The position numbers were made by a program, and so were the translations under genes. The notes below the pieces were generated by a model. It had not been told where the DNA came from, ran no database searches, and saw nothing but the letters and a program-made list of their open reading frames with translations. Shown piece by piece: positions 43,356 through 52,078 of a DNA stretch of 53,773 nucleotides (the stretch's first letter is position 1; each line of letters opens with the position of its first letter). Location: contig DASZDK010000107.1 of NCBI GenBank assembly GCA_035942035.1, forward strand, positions 1 to 53,773, in the 5' to 3' direction. This DNA is from JAHWJR01 sp035942035 (GTDB lineage Bacteria; Actinomycetota; Acidimicrobiia; Acidimicrobiales; CADCSY01).

Positions 43356-44039
43356 TTGGCCCCGGCCACCAGCCGTCGACCCGGGATCGGTGTCGGGCGC
43401 CACCCGGCGCCGGTCTGGCGGTTCACCGACCGCGCCGACGGTGACCTGTCCATCACCGCCGAGAACGTCGAGGCGCGGCGGCGAGCGGTGGTCGACCTGC
43501 CGTGGACCTGGTTGCGCCAGGCGCACGGGAGCGACGTCATGGTGGTCCGGCGCCCGGGTGAGCATGCCGGGCGAACGGCCGACGCGGCGGTGACGGCCGT
43601 GCCGGGTGCCGCCCTCGCCGTCCAGGTGGCCGACTGTGCTCCGGTGGCCTTGCTCGGCCCGGCCGGCGTCGGCGCGGTCCACGCTGGCTGGAGGGGCGTG
43701 GTCGCCGGCGTCGTCGGCGCCGCCATCGAGCACATGCGCCTCCTCGGGTCGGGCGCGGTCCGGGCGGTCGTGGGACCGTGCATCCGGCCGTGCTGCTACG
43801 AGTTCGGCGCCGACGAGCTGGACATGGTGGCCACCGCCCTCGGCGACGGTGTGCGGGCCCGCACGACCGACGGTCGCCCCGCCCTCGACCTCCCCGGCGC
43901 CGTCCAGCGCTCCCTGGCTGCCGCAGGAGTGGTCGAGGTCGTCGACGAGGGCGTGTGCACGGCCTGTTCGCCTCGGCACTGGTCCCACCGGGCCAGGGGC
44001 GATCGCCGGCGTCAGGCGCTGGTGGCGTGGCTGGAGTGA
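43356..44039 (+). CDS. pgeF: PgeF/YfiH multicopper-oxidase-fold protein
   Basis: A 227-residue YfiH (DUF152) protein. Conserved metal-site segments are WLRQAHGSDVMVV, VQVADCAPVALLG, VGAVHAGWRGVV and VGPCIRPCCYEFG, with the C-terminal CTACSPRHWSHR. Family members act as purine nucleoside phosphorylase/adenosine deaminase-type enzymes or as peptidoglycan-editing factors that limit L-Ser misincorporation into precursors. Its place directly after ftsZ is conserved in actinobacteria. It starts at TTG 43356, five bases after ftsZ; this start is uncertain. Confidence 0.92.
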   Translation: MAPATSRRPGIGVGRHPAPVWRFTDRADGDLSITAENVEARRRAVVDLPWTWLRQAHGSDVMVVRRPGEHAGRTADAAVTAVPGAALAVQVADCAPVALLGPAGVGAVHAGWRGVVAGVVGAAIEHMRLLGSGAVRAVVGPCIRPCCYEFGADELDMVATALGDGVRARTTDGRPALDLPGAVQRSLAAAGVVEVVDEGVCTACSPRHWSHRARGDRRRQALVAWLE

Positions 44040-44097
44040 TGCGGTCGCCGGTCATGCCCTTGCCCGATGGACCACGCGGTGGCAGGGCGGGCACGTC

Positions 44098-44814
44098 GTG
44101 ACGGCGCTCCACGAGCGGGTGGCCCGAGGGTTGGGAGACGTCCGACGGCGCATCGCCGTCGCTGGCGCCGATCCCTCCCGGGTGACGGTGGTGGCGGTGA
44201 CCAAGGGCTTCGGCGTCGAGGCCGTCGAGGCGGCGTTGACGGCGGGCCTGGTGGACGTGGGCGAGAGCTACGCCCAGGAGCTGGTGACCAAGTCGAGTGC
44301 GCTCGGCCGGACCGACGTGCGGTGGCACTTCGTCGGGCGGCTCCAGTCCAACAAGGTCAAGGCGCTCGCCGGCGTGGTCGATCGCTGGCAGAGCGTCGAC
44401 CGCCCGTCACTGGTCGAGGAGCTGGCGCGCCGGGCGTCCGGGGCACGGGTGTTGGTCCAGGTGAACGTCAGCGGGGAGCCGCGCAAAGGAGGCTGCCCGC
44501 CCGCCGAGACCTCGGCGCTGGTCTCGCAGCTCGTCCGGTCCGGGCTGCGGGTGGACGGCTTGATGGCTGTGGGCGCCTGGGGCCCCCCCGAACAGGCGCG
44601 GCCCGGCTTTCGCCTGCTCAGCGGTCTGGCCGACGCCCTCGACCTTCCCGAACGCTCGATGGGCATGAGCGGTGACCTCGAGGTGGCGTTGGAAGAAGGG
44701 GCGACCATGATCCGTGTGGGTCAGGCGCTCTTCGGCCCCCGGCCGACCCGAGGCGCAGACCCAGCACCGAGCCGATCGTCGGGGATGGCTCCGTCCCGGT
44801 GCGACACTAAGTAA
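44098..44814 (+). CDS. yggS: YggS/PLP homeostasis protein (COG0325)
   Basis: A 238-residue alanine-racemase-fold PLP-binding protein. The PLP lysine is in VTVVAVTKGFG; VGESYAQELVTKS, WHFVGRLQSNKVK, VQVNVSGEPRKGG and MGMSGDLEVALEEGATMIRVGQALFG are family hallmarks. It regulates the free pyridoxal phosphate and amino-acid pools rather than catalysing a known reaction. The GTG at 44098 is used. It follows pgeF after 58 bp and precedes sepF by 25 bp, the standard actinobacterial order. Confidence 0.95.
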   Translation: MTALHERVARGLGDVRRRIAVAGADPSRVTVVAVTKGFGVEAVEAALTAGLVDVGESYAQELVTKSSALGRTDVRWHFVGRLQSNKVKALAGVVDRWQSVDRPSLVEELARRASGARVLVQVNVSGEPRKGGCPPAETSALVSQLVRSGLRVDGLMAVGAWGPPEQARPGFRLLSGLADALDLPERSMGMSGDLEVALEEGATMIRVGQALFGPRPTRGADPAPSRSSGMAPSRCDTK

Positions 44815-44839
44815 CGTCCCGACGTCAGGAGGATCCGCG

Positions 44840-45352
44840 ATGGCGACGATGTGGCGAAGGGCGATGCTCTATCTCGGCCTCGGCCCCGACGATGAGTACG
44901 ACGACTATGAATACGACGCCGTCGAGGAATCGTCGGCGCGCGCCGCTCCTCGGTATGTCCAGGAGCCGCCCGCGCAGGAACCACCGATGGGCGCCGTACG
45001 CCCCATTCCACGCGAGCCCGAGTCCGAGCCCCAGATGGCGGTGCGCCCTCGGAGCCCCATTGTGCGGCCCATCGTGACGGAGCCGAGCCCCAAGCCCCAC
45101 GCCCTGTCTCCAGAGTCGTTCAACGAGGCGCAGGAGGTGGCCGACAAGTTCATGGCCGGCGTCCCGGTGATCATGAACCTCCAGGGCGCCGAGCGTGAGT
45201 TGTCGCGGCGGCTCGTCGATTTCGCCAGCGGGCTGTGCTACGGCCTGCGAGGTCAGATGGAGCGGGTGACCAACCAGGTGTACCTGCTGACCCCGTCCGA
45301 GGCGCACGTCTCCGACGAGGACCGGCGCCGACTTGAGGAGCGAACGTCCTAG
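44840..45352 (+). CDS. sepF: Cell division protein SepF
   Basis: A 170-residue protein. The N-terminus MATMWRRAMLYLGL is an amphipathic membrane-targeting helix, followed by an acidic linker (DDEYDDYEYD) and a Pro-rich stretch. The SepF domain has EVADKFMAGVPVIMNLQGAE, RLVDFASGLCYGLRGQM and VYLLTP. SepF anchors FtsZ to the membrane and is the likely sole anchor here, as no ftsA is seen. The ATG has AGGAGG seven nucleotides upstream. Confidence 0.96.
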   Translation: MATMWRRAMLYLGLGPDDEYDDYEYDAVEESSARAAPRYVQEPPAQEPPMGAVRPIPREPESEPQMAVRPRSPIVRPIVTEPSPKPHALSPESFNEAQEVADKFMAGVPVIMNLQGAERELSRRLVDFASGLCYGLRGQMERVTNQVYLLTPSEAHVSDEDRRRLEERTS

Positions 45353-45394
45353 TGCGCGGTGTCGGCAAGGCGCCCGACCGGCGCGTGATCCGCC

Positions 45395-45652
45395 ATGGCT
45401 GAGATCCTCTGCGTACTCGCACAAGCGTATTTCTTCGCGCTTCTCGGTCGGATCCTGCTGAGCTGGTTCCCCGTGTCTCCGGACGGGTTGGTGGCCACCA
45501 TCTTCTCGTTCCTGTACGCCATCACCGAGCCCGTGCTCGGGCCCATCCGGCGGGTGCTCCCGCCGGTGGCGATGGGGGGCATGGGGCTCGACTTGTCGCC
45601 GATCATCCTCATCTTCGTTCTCCAGCTGGTCGTCTTTCGCCTCGTCTGCTGA
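45395..45652 (+). CDS. yggT: YggT-family membrane protein
   Basis: An 85-residue protein with two hydrophobic segments: LCVLAQAYFFALLGRILLSW and LDLSPIILIFVLQLVVFRLV. Between them is the family motif SFLYAITEPVLGPIRRVLPP. YggT proteins are linked to division or osmotic adaptation, with no defined activity. It lies between sepF and the divIVA-like gene, its usual position in Gram-positive division clusters. Confidence 0.93.
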   Translation: MAEILCVLAQAYFFALLGRILLSWFPVSPDGLVATIFSFLYAITEPVLGPIRRVLPPVAMGGMGLDLSPIILIFVLQLVVFRLVC

Positions 45653-45711
45653 CGGTGACCGGCGTCGCGGAGACCGTGACGTGAATCCGCGAGCCCGCTG
45701 CCGCCGATGGG

Positions 45712-45717
45712 TACGAT
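45712..45717 (+). promoter_or_regulatory. -10 box (TACGAT) of the divIVA-like gene
   Basis: TACGAT six nucleotides before the ATG at 45724, with no convincing Shine-Dalgarno sequence, implying a leaderless transcript. Confidence 0.45.
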
Positions 45718-45723
45718 CATGAG

Positions 45724-46752
45724 ATGGTCACGGACCTCTCCCCCCAGCGCCTGCGAGAGGCGCAGTTCGCCGAGGCGTGGCGCGGCTACCGGATGGACCA
45801 GGTCCGTGAGCTGCTCGACCATGCTGCTGAGGCCCTGGAGGATCTTCGCAACCGGGCGCGCCACGCCGACGAGCGAGCGGCAGTCGCCGAGCGACGGCTG
45901 GTCGAGCGAGCCGCTGACGACGAGGTGAGCCGCACGCTCGTGCTGGCGCAGCGGACGGCCGACACCGCGGTCAGCGAGGCCCGGGCCGAGGCGGCCCGCC
46001 TCTTGGGCGATGCCGAGGAGCGCTCCCGGGCGATGCTCGCCGAGGTGCAGCTTCGAGCAGAGCAGCTGGAGCGGGAGATGGAGTCACGCGCCGAGGCCGC
46101 GCTGGCGGAGCTGAACGATCGTCGGGCTGCACTCGAGGCCGACGTGGCGCTGCTGGCCGACTACGTCGAGCGGCAGCGCAGCACACTGGCCGACGAGCTG
46201 CGCCAGCTGCTGTCGTGGCTCGACGGTGGCGGGCACCTCGACGCTCCGCCCGTGGCGCTGACCGGTGCGATGGCGAGCGCGACGGGCAGCGGCACGACCG
46301 GCACGGTCCCGGCGGCGCCTGATGCGCCGGCCCCTGACCAGGGCGGGTACGACCCGTCGGCCTCACCCGCGGGACCGTTCGCCCCGGGGGGACCATCAAC
46401 GTCAGGGGGCGCCGACCACGACGGCGACGGTCCCCAAGCGGAAGGGCCCGGCGGTGGCCCGGCGCTGGCTGACGTCGGCGGCGACGACCCCGCCTCCAGG
46501 ACGCCCGGCGCCACCGGTGCGGCGGGTGAGGTGGGCGACACCGATGCCGACAACGCGGATGGTGCGGCGAGCTCCGAATCGAAGGTCGCCGGGGCGATCG
46601 ACGACGATCCCTTCCTGGCCGAGCTCCGACGCGCCGTCGAAGACCCAGAGCCGCTGGGGCCGCGCGACGACGACGGGGTGTGGGCGGAGGAGACCCAGCT
46701 CTACGACCAGGACATCACTGCTTCCGGTCGCTTCCGTCGCCGCCGCCGCTAG
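45724..46752 (+). CDS. DivIVA-like coiled-coil protein
   Basis: A 342-residue protein. An N-terminal segment LSPQRLREAQFAEAWRGYRMDQVRELLDH resembles the DivIVA membrane-binding module, followed by a long coiled coil (about 30-165, rich in Ala/Glu/Arg) and a disordered Gly/Pro/Asp-rich region (about 175-290). It ends in an acidic helix (DDPFLAELRRAVEDPEPLG) and an Arg-rich end (RFRRRRR). DivIVA/Wag31 organises poles and septa in actinobacteria; its place after sepF-yggT supports this. The N-terminal module is less conserved than in Wag31, so it may be a divergent paralogue. Confidence 0.82.
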   Translation: MVTDLSPQRLREAQFAEAWRGYRMDQVRELLDHAAEALEDLRNRARHADERAAVAERRLVERAADDEVSRTLVLAQRTADTAVSEARAEAARLLGDAEERSRAMLAEVQLRAEQLEREMESRAEAALAELNDRRAALEADVALLADYVERQRSTLADELRQLLSWLDGGGHLDAPPVALTGAMASATGSGTTGTVPAAPDAPAPDQGGYDPSASPAGPFAPGGPSTSGGADHDGDGPQAEGPGGGPALADVGGDDPASRTPGATGAAGEVGDTDADNADGAASSESKVAGAIDDDPFLAELRRAVEDPEPLGPRDDDGVWAEETQLYDQDITASGRFRRRRR

Positions 46753-46893
46753 CTCCACGACCAGCGCCACGCGGGAATTGAGCGGCTCGGCGCAGGCACT
46801 GTCTAGGATGCAGCCACCGCGCGTTCTCGACCGTTACAAGGCGTCGCCGGTGATCCTGCCGCGACGTCGACGCTCCCAGACAGTGAGGCTCAG

Positions 46894-48753
46894 TTGCTAG
46901 TACTGATCAGCTTTGGACTGGTGCTGGTGGCAATCGTGCTGCTGGTGCTCGGCTTGCTCGCCGGGACAGGGCTCGCGCTCATCTATGCGTCGATCGCCAG
47001 CAGCCTTGCCGCAGGCATCGTGCTGGTCGTCGCCAAGGTGGCCGGCCGACCGACCGAGCAGGCGCCGGCCCGGCCCACTCCCGCACGCGAGACCGAACCC
47101 GTCGGGGCAGGGACCACTGCGTCGTTCCCGGCCCCGTCGCCGGCGGAGACGACTGCGCCCGTCCCCGTTGCCACCCAGGAGCCCTCCTACGCGCCGACCT
47201 CCCGGCAACCGGCCATGGCCGGTGCGGCGGTCGGTGCCGGCGGGGCGGCAGCGCTCGGAGGTGTCGGCGAGGACGAGGAGGAAGACGAGGACTTCTTCCC
47301 CATCGAGGACTACGACCGGCTGAAGGTCTCCGAGATCGTGCCGCTGCTGCCGGAGCTCTACGAGGACGAGCTCGACATGGTCGAGCAGCGTGAGCGTGCA
47401 GGCAAGGGGCGAGTGTCGATCCTGAACCGCATCGCCGAGCTGCGGGAGCAGCCGCTGGAAGACGAGGCCGAGCCCGAACCCGAACCGGATCTCGACACGG
47501 CAGTGGTCGTCGTGCCCGAGGGGTCCGTCGCCGAAGACGACGAGGACTTCTTCCCCATCGAGGACTACGACGAGCTCAGCGTGGGCGAGATCCTGCCGCT
47601 GCTGCCCGAGCTCTACGAAGACGAGCTCGACGTGGTGGAGGACCGCGAGCGCGCCACCAAGAACCGCGCCGCGGTCTTGAACCGCCTGGCCGAGCTGCGC
47701 GACGAACCCCTCGCCGCGGAGCCCGAGCCGGTCGCCGCGCCCGCCCCCGCCGAGGACGAGGTTGAGCTCGAGGACGAGCTCGAGGACGAGGATTTCTTCC
47801 CCATCGAGGACTACGACGAGCTCAGCGTGGGCGAGATCCTGCCGTTGCTGCCCGAGCTCTACGACGACGAGCTGGACGTGGTCGAGGACCGCGAGCGCAC
47901 CACCAAGCAACGCGCCGCGATCCTGAACCGCATCACCGAGTTGCGCGAGGAGCCGCTGGAAGACGAGCCCGAGCTGGACACGGCAGTGGTCGTCCCAGCC
48001 GAGGCGCCCGTCGCCGACGAAGAAGACTTCTTCCCGATCGAGGACTACGACGAGCTCAAGACCTCGGAGGTCCTGCCGCTATTGCCGGAGCTCTACGACG
48101 ACGAGCTCGACGTGGTCGAGGACCGCGAGCGCGCCACCAAGAACCGGGCCGCGGTGCTCGACCGCCTGGCCGAACTCCGCCTGGAGACGGAACCGGAGCC
48201 CGCGGTCGGCGATGTCGACGACGAGGTGCTCGAAGACGCCGATCAGGAGCAGGTCGCTCCCGCCGCGGCGTTCCCCATCGGCAACTACGAGCAGTTGCGG
48301 GTGTCCCAGATCCGGGCGTTGCTCCCTCAGCTCTCCGAGGACGAGCTCGAGCAGGTGCGGCGTCGCGAGCAGGACGGCAAGAATCGCAGCACGGTCCTGG
48401 CCGCCATCGACCGGGAACTTGGTGTTGCGCCGCCGGCTCCGACCAGGAAGGCCCCGTCCAAGAAGGCCGCGGCCAAGAAGACCGCCGCCAAGAAGACCGC
48501 CGCTCGGGGCACAACTCCCAAGAAGGCAGCGGCCGCCACGGCGCCGACGGCCAAGAAGGCTCCGACCAAGAAGGTCCCGTCCAAGAAGGCTCCGGCCAAG
48601 AAGACCGCGGCCAAGAAGACGACGGCCAAGAAGACCGCTGCGCCGGCCAAGCGCGTGGCGGCCCCGGCGAAGAAGACCGCCGCTCGCGGCACCACGGCCA
48701 AGAAGGCGACGACCAAGAAGGCAGCAGGGAAGAAGGCGACCCGCCGGAGCTGA
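46894..48753 (+). CDS. Membrane protein with five acidic repeats and histone-like Lys/Ala tail
   Basis: A 619-residue protein of unknown function. A hydrophobic hairpin (about 2-48, two segments) puts both termini on the same, probably cytosolic, side. After a Pro/Thr/Ala linker come five 52-residue repeats (133-184, 218-269, 300-351, 378-429, 459-508) of the form DFFPIEDYDEL-SVGEILPLLPELY-DDELDVVEDRERATKNRAAVLNRLAEL, joined by Glu/Pro-rich linkers. The tail (517-619) is composed of AKKTA/PSKKA units like histone H1 or AlgP and should bind DNA. It starts at TTG with GAGG upstream. It sits between divIVA and ileS. Repeats of this type occur in other actinobacterial proteins; this combination is unfamiliar to me. 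Confidence 0.88.
   Translation: MLVLISFGLVLVAIVLLVLGLLAGTGLALIYASIASSLAAGIVLVVAKVAGRPTEQAPARPTPARETEPVGAGTTASFPAPSPAETTAPVPVATQEPSYAPTSRQPAMAGAAVGAGGAAALGGVGEDEEEDEDFFPIEDYDRLKVSEIVPLLPELYEDELDMVEQRERAGKGRVSILNRIAELREQPLEDEAEPEPEPDLDTAVVVVPEGSVAEDDEDFFPIEDYDELSVGEILPLLPELYEDELDVVEDRERATKNRAAVLNRLAELRDEPLAAEPEPVAAPAPAEDEVELEDELEDEDFFPIEDYDELSVGEILPLLPELYDDELDVVEDRERTTKQRAAILNRITELREEPLEDEPELDTAVVVPAEAPVADEEDFFPIEDYDELKTSEVLPLLPELYDDELDVVEDRERATKNRAAVLDRLAELRLETEPEPAVGDVDDEVLEDADQEQVAPAAAFPIGNYEQLRVSQIRALLPQLSEDELEQVRRREQDGKNRSTVLAAIDRELGVAPPAPTRKAPSKKAAAKKTAAKKTAARGTTPKKAAAATAPTAKKAPTKKVPSKKAPAKKTAAKKTTAKKTAAPAKRVAAPAKKTAARGTTAKKATTKKAAGKKATRRS
47290..48417 (+). repeat. Five tandem 156-bp coding repeats
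   Basis: The repeat units start at 47290, 47545, 47791, 48025 and 48268 and encode 50-52 residues each. Units 2, 3 and 4 are nearly identical at the DNA level and the fifth is the most divergent. This suggests recent internal duplication or gene conversion. The spacers are of unequal length (about 78-102 bp) and Glu/Pro-coding. Confidence 0.9.
48442..48750 (+). other. Lys/Ala-rich low-complexity coding tail
   Basis: About 100 codons dominated by AAGAAG, GCC and ACC, encoding degenerate AKKTA/PSKKA units. The composition is that of histone H1-like DNA-binding tails; the tract is prone to length variation. Confidence 0.85.
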
Positions 48754-48796
48754 CCGGCGCCCCCACGCGGTCCCGCCGGGTGGGTCCGGGCCTGGG

Positions 48797-51700
48797 CTAG
48801 AGCGCCTCGCCGGCGTCGACCTCCACGTGGACGTGGACGAGCGTGCCATCGATGTCGAGGGCGTGGGCGGCCTCGCCCGCGTCGTCGACCACGTCCAGTC
48901 GCGTGGCGAGGATCTCGGAGGCGATCCAGTGCTGGTGCTGCTCGACGGCGCGGCGAAGCTCGGGGTCGCCGGTACTGATGGCCGTGACGACTCGGTCGGC
49001 GATGGCGAAGCCGAGCTCGCGGCGCAAGTCGTTCACGAAGCGCACGACCTCGCGTGCCGCCCCCTCCCGCCGGAGCTCGTCGTCGGTCTCCAGGTCGAGG
49101 GCGACGGCCCACGTGCCCTCCTGGGAAAGGGCGAAGTCGGCCTGGCGTTCGGCCCGGACCTCCACGTCGGCGACGCCGAGCCGCTCGCCGGCGACCTCGA
49201 CGAACGCGTCTCGCTCCAGAGCTTCACGAACCACCGACCCGTCGGCCTCGGCCAGGGCTGCCTTCACGGCGTTCACCTTGGGGCCCAGGCGGGGACCGAG
49301 GGCGCGGAAGTTGGGTACCACCTTCCAGCGCACCAGGCCACCGAGGGCCTCGATCTCCTCCAGCGCCTTCACGTTCAGCTCCTCGAGGATCTCCTGGCGG
49401 ACCTCCTCGCCGAGCGTGATGCCGGGATGGAGCAGCAGCGCACGTCGTAGTGGCTGACGGACCTTGGCGCCGGCGTCGGTGCGTGCTGCCCGGCCCAGCG
49501 CAACGAGACGTCGGGCGGCGGCCATCTCCTCGGCCAAGCCGTCGGCCTCCGGTGAGGACGCCTGTGGCCAGTCCGCCGCGTGCACGGAGAGGCCGCCGGT
49601 GAGGCGGGTCCACAACTCGTCGGCGAGGAAGGGGCAGAACGGCGCCAGCAGCTCCGCGGTCACCACCAGGCACCGGTGCAGGGTGGCGTGGGCGGACCGG
49701 TCCAGGGCCCGCCAGAACCGCGGACGGGAGCGGCGCACGTACCAGTTCGACAGGTCGTCCACGAAGCGGCCCAGGCGGGAGGTCGCCCGAAGGGCGTCGA
49801 AGTCCTCGAGGGCGGCGGTGACCTCTCGCACGGTGACGTCCAGTTCGCCCAGCACCCAGCGATCGAGCACGTGGTCGGGAGGGCGGTTGTCAGCGGCGTC
49901 GGGCTCGAAGCCGTCGAGATCGGCGTAGGTGGCGAAGAACGAGTACACGTTCCACAGCGTCAGCAACGTCTGGCGGGTGGCCTCGCGGATACCGTCCTCG
50001 GACACCCGCCGCGCGGTCCAAGGTTGACCGGCGGAGAAGAAGTACCAGCGGAGTGCGTCGGCACCAGCGGTGTCGAACACGTGGGCGGGATCGATCACGT
50101 TGCCCCGGGACTTCGACATCTTGTGGCCCTCGCCGTCGACGATCAGCCCCAGGCAGACCACGTTGCGGTACGGGGTCGACCCGAAGACGAGGGTGTTGAC
50201 CGCCAGCAGTGAGTAGAACCAGCCTCGGGTCTGGTCGATCGCCTCGCAGATGAAGTCGGCGGGGAACGAGGAGCGGAACGGTTCCTCGCCCTCTCGCGGG
50301 TAGTGGAACTGAGCCGAGGGCATGGCGCCGGAGTCGAACCACGCGTCGAGAACGGGGGGCAGGCGGCGGGCTTCGCCGCCGCACTCGGGAGCCGGGCAGG
50401 CGAGCGTGACCTCGTCGATGACGGGGCGGTGCGGATCGAGCTCGCCCAGATCGGCGCCGGCGAGCTCGCCCAGCTCGGCCAACGATCCCACGCAGGTGTC
50501 GTGGCCGTCGGTGCAGCGCCAGATGGGCAGAGGCGTGCCCCAGTAGCGGTCACGGGAGAGCGCCCAGTCGACGTTGCCTTCCAGCCACTTGCCGAACCGA
50601 CCGTGCTTGATGTGGTCGGGATGCCAGGCGATCCGCTCGTTCTGCTCGAGGAGGGTGTCGCGCTGCTCGGCCGTGCGCACGAACCACGACGTCTTGGCCC
50701 AGTAGATGAGCGGCGTCGAGCATCGCCAGCAGTGGGGGTAGCTGTGGAGGTACTCCTGCTCCCGGACCAGCAGGCCGGCGGCGGCCAGGTCGTCGATGAT
50801 GGCTCGGTCGGCCTGCTTGACCGGGACGCCGGCCCATGGCTGGACCCGAGCGTCGAAGGCGCCGTCGGGGCCCACCGGGTTCAGCACCGCAAGACCGTGC
50901 TCCCGCCCGGCGGCGGCGTCGTCCTCGCCGAAGGCGGGGGCGAGGTGGACGATGCCCGAACCCTCCTCGGTGCTCACCCAGTCGGCGGCGATGACCCGCT
51001 CGGCCCTCTCCGCCTCGGCGTCGCCGAAGGCCAGGAATTGGTAGGGGCGCTCGTAGCGGTGCCCGACGAGCTCCGCACCGGTGGTGCGAGCGACGACCTC
51101 GTAGGGGGCGTCGGGGCCGAAGAACCGCTCGGCGGCGTCCTCGGCCATCACCAGGTCGCGGCCCTCGACCCCACGTACGCGGACGTAGGCGATGTCGGGG
51201 CCCACGGCGGCGGCGACGTTGGACACCAACGTCCACGGCGTGGTCGTCCACACCAGCAGGTCGGCGTCGTCGTCCCGGAGAGGGAAGCGGACGTACACCG
51301 ACGGATCGGTGACGTCGCGGTAGACGTCGGGTTGGCCCATCTCGTGCGACGAAAGGGCGGTGCCGCACCGGGGGCAGTACGGGCTCACGCGGTGCCCCTC
51401 GTAGAGCAGTCCCTTGTCCCACAGCTGCTTGACCAACCACCAGACCGACTCGATGTAGCCGGGCGAGAGCGTCCAGTAGGCGTCGGCCGTGTCGATCCAG
51501 GTCCCCGAGCGCTCGGTCAAGGCGATGAAGTCTCCGACGTAGCGCGAAACCGACTCCCGGCACCGGGCGTTGAAGGCGGCGATGCCGTACTCCTCGATCT
51601 GCGCCTTGGAGCTGAGCCCCAGCTCCTTTTCCACCTCCAGCTCGACGGGGAGGCCGTGGCAGTCCCAACCCCCCTTGCGGGGGACGCGTCGGCCCCGCAT

Positions 51701-51919
51701 GGTCTGGAACCGGGGGTACAGGTCCTTGAACACCCGCGGCCAGACGTGGTGGAGCCCCGGCCGCCCGTTGGCCGTGGGCGGGCCCTCGTAGAAGACCCAG
51801 GGCTGGCCGTCCTTGCGCAGGCGTCGCACGTGGTCGATCACGTCGGTCTGGCGCCAGCGGGCGAGCACCCGCTCCTCGAGGGCGACGAGATCGAAGGGCT
51901 CCACGGGGCCGAAGGACAT
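48797..51919 (-). CDS. ileS: Isoleucyl-tRNA synthetase
   Basis: A 1040-residue class I synthetase. The HIGH-type motif occurs as GPPTANGRPGLHHV (about 46-59) and the KMSKS motif is HKMSKSRGN (Lys600-Ser604). The editing domain and WDCHGLPVELEVEKELG are present, and the C-terminal anticodon-binding part has RFVDDLSNWYVRRSRPRFW. The GLHH variant and the length of about 1040 place it with the eukaryote-like IleS2 group, which in several species is less mupirocin-sensitive. It is on the minus strand, convergent with the repeat protein, and starts 6 nt after a TACGCT box. Confidence 0.97.
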   Translation of the reverse strand: MSFGPVEPFDLVALEERVLARWRQTDVIDHVRRLRKDGQPWVFYEGPPTANGRPGLHHVWPRVFKDLYPRFQTMRGRRVPRKGGWDCHGLPVELEVEKELGLSSKAQIEEYGIAAFNARCRESVSRYVGDFIALTERSGTWIDTADAYWTLSPGYIESVWWLVKQLWDKGLLYEGHRVSPYCPRCGTALSSHEMGQPDVYRDVTDPSVYVRFPLRDDDADLLVWTTTPWTLVSNVAAAVGPDIAYVRVRGVEGRDLVMAEDAAERFFGPDAPYEVVARTTGAELVGHRYERPYQFLAFGDAEAERAERVIAADWVSTEEGSGIVHLAPAFGEDDAAAGREHGLAVLNPVGPDGAFDARVQPWAGVPVKQADRAIIDDLAAAGLLVREQEYLHSYPHCWRCSTPLIYWAKTSWFVRTAEQRDTLLEQNERIAWHPDHIKHGRFGKWLEGNVDWALSRDRYWGTPLPIWRCTDGHDTCVGSLAELGELAGADLGELDPHRPVIDEVTLACPAPECGGEARRLPPVLDAWFDSGAMPSAQFHYPREGEEPFRSSFPADFICEAIDQTRGWFYSLLAVNTLVFGSTPYRNVVCLGLIVDGEGHKMSKSRGNVIDPAHVFDTAGADALRWYFFSAGQPWTARRVSEDGIREATRQTLLTLWNVYSFFATYADLDGFEPDAADNRPPDHVLDRWVLGELDVTVREVTAALEDFDALRATSRLGRFVDDLSNWYVRRSRPRFWRALDRSAHATLHRCLVVTAELLAPFCPFLADELWTRLTGGLSVHAADWPQASSPEADGLAEEMAAARRLVALGRAARTDAGAKVRQPLRRALLLHPGITLGEEVRQEILEELNVKALEEIEALGGLVRWKVVPNFRALGPRLGPKVNAVKAALAEADGSVVREALERDAFVEVAGERLGVADVEVRAERQADFALSQEGTWAVALDLETDDELRREGAAREVVRFVNDLRRELGFAIADRVVTAISTGDPELRRAVEQHQHWIASEILATRLDVVDDAGEAAHALDIDGTLVHVHVEVDAGEAL

Positions 51920-51925
51920 GGGGCC

Positions 51926-51931
51926 AGCGTA
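51926..51931 (-). promoter_or_regulatory. -10 box (TACGCT) of ileS
   Basis: TACGCT on the minus strand, 6 nt before the ileS ATG at 51919. If real, ileS mRNA is leaderless and cannot carry the T-box leader that controls ileS in some other actinobacteria. Confidence 0.5.
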
Positions 51932-52015
51932 GGGCGCGGACGCCGCTGCTTCGGGCCGTCACCGCCCGCCCCGAGGGCTGCGTCTCGGCGCTGCCCCCGC
52001 TCCGGCTGCCCGGCG

Positions 52016-52045
52016 TTGCCGACCGCCACCGGGGGGTGGTATCTT
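52016..52045 (+). promoter_or_regulatory. Promoter of the traR/dksA-lspA-rluD operon
   Basis: A -35-like TTGCCG (52016-52021), an 18-bp spacer and a -10 TATCTT (52040-52045) lie 33 bp before the ATG at 52079. A GGAGG ribosome-binding site lies between them. Confidence 0.55.
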
Positions 52046-52078
52046 CCCCCACCCTTTGCCTCGGAGAGGAGGCCGGTG

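Noticed and set aside
48442..48750. Possible CRISPR or satellite array
   Set aside because: The repeats are in frame, degenerate and code for Lys/Ala units with no unique spacers, so it is a low-complexity protein tail.
48754..48796. Bidirectional terminator between the repeat protein gene and ileS
   Set aside because: The CCCAC/GTGGG arms are short, the inner part does not pair well and there is no T-tract.
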